Positions 59,640 through 64,000 of a stretch of DNA of 64,000 nucleotides are shown here, in pieces. Each line of letters starts with the position of its first letter. Positions within the stretch are counted from its first letter, which is position 1. Below the pieces are notes generated by a model. It had not been told where the DNA came from. It saw only the letters and a list, made by a program, of their open reading frames with translations, and did no database searches. A program made the position numbers and the translations under genes. This DNA is from Clavelina lepadiformis (lineage: Eukaryota > Chordata > Ascidiacea > Aplousobranchia > Clavelinidae), in the NCBI RefSeq assembly GCF_947623445.1, contig NC_135244.1:3906001-3970000 (forward strand). The letters are read 5' to 3'.

Positions 59640-60609
59640 CGTAAATGTATTGGCCCAGCTTGGCACCGTGATTGGAAATGGCCTCTTCCACAATTATTGG
59701 ACATTCCTTAGATAAAAAAAACAAAAACTTGTTTAAGCTACTGTACTAAGATATAAAGAAATAATTTTAGCATTGGAGTACGTCTTTAAAATTTAAAATT
59801 AATTATTTTATTTAATGTGATAGATAATGCTAGATAAACTACAGGTATATGTAAAACAAAATTAATGCCCTACATTTTGAAGTTTTCTCTTCAGTTTTCC
59901 GTTAAAAAACTTTAAGAAAAAGTTGAAGAAGCCGCTGAAAAAAGAGTTTTGGACATCAAAACTAAGTCCTCCGATGTTGACTGAGCAACTCCCACTAACA
60001 GGAGAAATCTAGAAAAATACTAAGATTGTATACTGTAGTTATGTAAAAATAGAACCAATTTATGTATAATTAATCGCACACTAACTTTCGGAGGCAAATA
60101 GGATTCTGTTAAAATGGTCACCACAAGATCAACGTTATTTATTTCTGCAAACACGGTTCCTGTTAGAGACAGGAAATATCTGAGGAAAATGATATTATAA
60201 AAAATGCGAAATTCAAATAGTTATATTTGCGTAATAGTCAGAACCTCCTCTAAACGAATAATAATTTGACATTATAAAGGCTGGTGTACAATATCTCAGT
60301 TCGAATGTTTTCCTAACTTCACTCTCCAATCAGCCGAAAAATACAGAACAAAGCTCTTCAGAGAAATTCTCCATTCATCTGCGCTTTTATTTGTTATTGT
60401 AGTTTTTCCAACGTTCCTATTTTTCCAAAGCTTCGCGCTACAAAAATATAAATTAAAATGGATAAAAGATTTTGCAGCATATTTCAAAATACTGAGTCGC
60501 TTAATGTTTTTCTCACTTCGTGGTTTGAATATAGTCTCCGGTGTGGGGTGGAAGTTTAACTTTTTGAAAAGAATCAATAATTGACAAAATTTTTCTCTGC
60601 GCCATGCGC
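59640..60609 (-). CDS. diverged BPI/LBP-fold gene without cassette, gene M4 (exons 2-6 seen)
   Basis: Five exons on - in consistent phase: 60517-60609, 60318-60437, 60086-60179, 59874-60008 and 59640-59706. The first gives QKVKLPPHTGDYIQTT, matching human BPI KRIKIPDYSDSFKIKH in position. The second gives NVGKTTITNKSADEWRISLK, then FSADWRVK, the strand leading to the barrel tip; the third gives LTGTVFAEINNVDLVVTI; the fourth gives SGSCSVNIGGLSFDVQN and the helix FFNFFLKFFNGKLKRKL; the fifth gives ECPIIVEEAISNHGAKLGQY, with the partner Cys. The 138-bp intron after exon 3 holds no cationic cassette. The signal-peptide exon and the terminal exon were not found with confidence, and the entry phase of the 60609 acceptor is uncertain. 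A divergent member, possibly functional; family membership is well supported. Confidence 0.65.
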
Positions 60610-63370
60610 CTGAGCACAGCACCCATAGTTTGATGGTGACTAGGTTTTTATGGTATTTTTATGGTTTTTTAGGTAAAGTTTTATTTGAATTCAAGCACGC
60701 AAAGAAGTAATCTATCTCTCAGTATAGAAATCTATCTAGATGTTCATCTGCTGTTATAAATTATACAGCAATCAATCAATCCAGCCAAGGAACGATCAAA
60801 ATTACAACAAGGGACAAAATAAAAGTCAGGCTTTGGCGGGTCAAATTGTACAAATAGTGACAGAAAACTAACATTTTCAATTGATAATGATTAAATCGAC
60901 AGAAAATGATACGCTGCTCCCGTGACAAACATGAACCACAAAAACGTTTATTCAGCATTTCAAAGTAGAATAGTTTTTCCCCAATAACTAACAAAGCATT
61001 AGCTGAAGTTCAAACTTTGCTCAAACTGGGCAAAATTTGTTGTCTGTTTCTGTGTGAAGTATAACTTTTGTTTGTTTATACCTGAGGTCGATTTGTTTTT
61101 GTGAATTGCTTATACAAATGTGACAACATTTCATTTGTGATGTGTTTTTAGATGATATAAGCAAGTTGATGTTATTATAACTTATATTAACTAAGTTATA
61201 CTTATACTTATAGTATATTAACTCGATCCCGATAGTTATACGATACTTGATTCTTGGCAACTTTTGTAAATTCACTCTTCTCTTCTCTTCTCTATTGTGT
61301 CTATACAAGCCTTTGCGCTATCGTACTTAGCAGACTGAATGTGTAACTCATTCTATTAACGTGCACACTCATTAAACCACCTAATTGCTAGCCACGCACT
61401 TAGGATTTTAAGCAAGCTGAAGATTGTCGTTACATTGTTTTGAGCCAAGCGTATGCTGTTTTCAGAAATACAACTCACATTCAAAGTTAAAATAACAGTA
61501 TAGCGACTAAGAACAGAATCGCACTAAGCTACTTTTAATTGAAAAGTTAAAGTTTAACTGAATTGAATAAACTTGTGTGCAGTCGCTGTGAGTAAACATC
61601 AGTCGACACGCTGCGACAACCGGAAAAAATTAAAACAACCAAGTGTCCTATAGCAAACAAAAAACGCATCCTCAAACGTTCATAAAGCCTAAACTTGAAC
61701 TAGGTATAACTTAAATAAGTATTACCGTATCATAAATTGCGTTAGGAATACTTGCAAAAGACTAAAGTTCAACGGTTTATTTTAGCGGTTTTTGTTTTGG
61801 TTAACTGTAATGTTTCCAAAACCTTTGCGAAAACGTATGAACGTATTTCTCGAAAACTGTTATAAGACTGACTTTGTTACAACATGTTGATTAACATTTT
61901 GAAAACTAGATCACATGAACGTTGTTGCAACCAGTGACATAAACGTTCTCACATTTCTATCAACATCAAAAACGCTGTTACAACTGAAACGCGCATTGTG
62001 GAACACTGAAAGCGACGACGTGATGGAAAGCACCACGAGAATGATTTGTTTGTAGTTAATGTGTTTTTAATACTGTTGTATAGTCGTTTGTGGTTTGTAC
62101 ATTTTAACAACTTTGACTATAATTTTAAGTTTGCCGTTCTCGCCTCTGTTTTAGCCTTCGCCACTTTTGCTTATTTAAGATTGAGTTTGTGCACCACCCA
62201 CACTTTGAACGTTCCCCGTCTTTACATTACTTATCACTACAATTCCTAGCATTCCAGATTGCTGTTTTGGCTTTTATATTCTGACTAGCGTTGGTGAAAA
62301 AGAGGAGAGATGTTTTAGTTTTGTACCGACTTAGAACGTGATTCTGATTGTCTCAGTGTACTCTCTATACTCTATAGTCTATACTCTATACAGTCTATAG
62401 CCTTCGTGTTGATTATTTTTATAGTTTCTATAGTAGCCGCATTTCGGGCCTTTGTGCATGTTTTCTCGTTTATTCATTAACTGTTAGTTTGTATTGCTGC
62501 ACCGTTCCTACTGTTTTTATCAAATCCCTTTCTAATTTATTTGATACTACAACTCGCCGTTAAAGTGATATCAATTTTGGCTTTTAACATATTTTTATCG
62601 TAACACAACCAATCACACAAACGTTTCTGCAAGTAATTGGTTGAAACATTTTTACAAACTCCCACAAAACGAAACAGCTAATAAAAGTCTTTGTACTAAT
62701 CATGTTTGTTTTATTTGAGTATATTTTCATAAATTATTAAGCTCAGTAAAATGTTATCAGCGATAATACGCAGTATATGAGATCTGTATGCTGATACTGT
62801 ATCCTGTTTTTGAGTTGATTTTGATTGCGATAAAAGACCAATATAAAACGATTTTTTAAGCTTTTATTGCTTTTACAAAATTATTTGCTTATTTAGAGAA
62901 ATAATCAGATTAAAATCAATCTCTCCTAAACAAAGAAATCTTACTTGTTTTGCCCTTCCCATTTGAAAGTTGTGCAATGAAGACTCAATTCTTGATTTTA
63001 TCTAAAATTGTTGATGTCATCTGTAACAAAATCGTTCAGGTTAAAACTAAATAAATTAAGTTTTAAGGCTATAATGCTGCAAAGATGGAAAATTAGCACT
63101 GATGAAACTCAAGCCAGGATTTGTATATTTAAAGTTGCAAGCAGGTACGCAAACTTTTAATCCGCTTACCGAGAATATTTGTGGTCAGCCTGGAGCTGTG
63201 GTCAGATATGTGTTTTTCAATAGTTGGACATATCTACGTATTACAAAGGAGCCACTTAAATATAAACAAATTTTTGAATGTTTGACCTCGTTTTACACAA
63301 CCAATATAAACACTGCAATTATATACAGGTATCGCTATTAGCAAACTTGTATAGGATAATTTATATGTAC
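60610..63370. other. intergenic DNA between M4 and M5
   Basis: Must contain the first exon of M4 and the last exons of M5, if both are real genes, but I could not place them. Low-complexity TCTTCTCTTC at about 61275 and CTCTATA repeats at 62365-62402. Confidence 0.35.
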
Positions 63371-63963
63371 CCTTTGCTCTAGACTCTAGAGCGTTCTTTA
63401 GGGTCCCACTAAAGATCTTCAAAAGGTGGTTGATGATGCTATCGAAGGAAGTATTTTGTACACTCAAACTGATCTCCCCGGTACCAGAAGAACAACTTCC
63501 AGGAGCTATAGAAACCTGAAAAAATGATCATGTTTGTATGTAAACAAGCAACTCTCTGTATACAGGTTTATAAGAGACCCATGCTTACCTGGGGACGTCC
63601 ACCTGATATTCCCAGAACAAACGTCACTGCAAGGTCAACATCACTAGCGGCAGCGCGAAGACTTCCCGCCAGTGATAAAAATAAGAATCTAGAAAAACTT
63701 AGTGTTGGTAACCATGAGCATAAAGTTAAAATTTGTAACCTTTTAAGTTTAACATATTTCAGCTACGGTAAATAGTTGAAAACAGATACTATATTGACGT
63801 TTATGCAACAATTACATAAAATCAGATGATTTTCTTTTAAAAACCTTACTTTCCAATCAGCGCTAACATCTACTATACGTTGCTAAGACTGACTTTAAAC
63901 TGGTTTGGATTGGGGTTCGTTATTGTGGTCAGTTCAGCGTTTGCATCTTTTTCAAGCACTACA
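63371..63963 (-). pseudogene. BPI/LBP-fold gene M5, partial at window edge, frameshifted
   Basis: Three exons on -: 63845-63963 (LTTITNPNPNQFKVSLSN, then SADWKV in another frame), 63589-63688 (LAGSLRAAASDVDLAVTFVLGISGGRPQ without break) and about 63371-63515 (GSCSSGTGEISLSVQN and the helix IINHLLKIFSGTLKNAL). They align with BPI exons 3, 4 and 5 of the + class. The first is 119 nt where its neighbour M4 has 120; the missing base lies between SLSN and IVDVSADWK and brings TAG TAG into frame. Either a pseudogene or a sequence error. There is no cassette in the 156-bp intron. The donor at 63370 also breaks the usual phase. Upstream exons lie beyond 64000. Confidence 0.6.
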
Positions 63964-64000
63964 CTAAAAGTTTACGAAATTATACTAGAGTTGAAATGTA

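Noticed and set aside
60296-60622. 108-codon frame on - read as one gene
   Set aside because: It runs through an intron; the BPI-like residues lie in an exon (60318-60437) with proper splice sites.
1-64000. tRNA, rRNA or snRNA genes, and retroelement coding regions
   Set aside because: No A/B box pair with cloverleaf, no rRNA motif and no reverse-transcriptase or capsid-like sequence was recognised on either strand.

Overview
The window looks like AT-rich animal genomic DNA from a chordate, most probably an ascidian tunicate. Genes have several exons, introns are short (about 40-500 bp) with GT..AG ends, and proximal promoters carry TATA boxes. The recognisable host genes are claudin-type tetraspans and secreted BPI/LBP-fold proteins. 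The species itself cannot be read from the sequence. All gene models were assembled by eye from splice signals, codon phase and paralogue comparison.

Layout. 1-2.7 kb: nothing recognised. 2.7-8.05 kb: two four-exon claudin-like genes on +, separated by a hAT-type MITE (4987-5654). 11.66-13.25 kb: a seven-exon single-domain BPI gene on +. 14.6-17.5 kb: two non-autonomous DNA transposons. 18.35-20.53 kb: an eight-exon BPI gene on -, whose 5'UTR is split by an apparently intact piggyBac element (20654-23172, 560-aa transposase). 24.5-45.3 kb: a tandem duplication of a roughly 9-11 kb unit. Each unit holds a short secreted-peptide candidate built on a BPI signal exon, a dead claudin exon, and a complete seven-exon BPI gene on + (31853-33380 and 43424-44930). 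The second unit also carries a 10-bp minisatellite. 46.2-47.0 kb: a BPI pseudogene. 47.7-54.2 kb: two more eight-exon BPI genes on -. 59.6-60.6 kb and 63.4-64.0 kb: two diverged, incomplete BPI genes on -, the second running off the window.

Together these form a BPI-fold array with at least six complete or near-complete genes in both orientations plus fragments, with claudin debris between them. The array has two main gene classes. The + genes encode about 214 aa and keep a BPI-like tip (DWKAWKK). Three - genes encode 262-272 aa and carry an extra 48-51 codon, phase 2-2 exon. That exon encodes a strongly cationic, amphipathic, Pro-hinged segment placed exactly where vertebrate BPI has its LPS-binding cationic loop. 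This cassette is the most interesting thing here. Functions are inferred from family: BPI-fold proteins are secreted lipid/LPS binders of innate immunity, and claudins build epithelial junctions.
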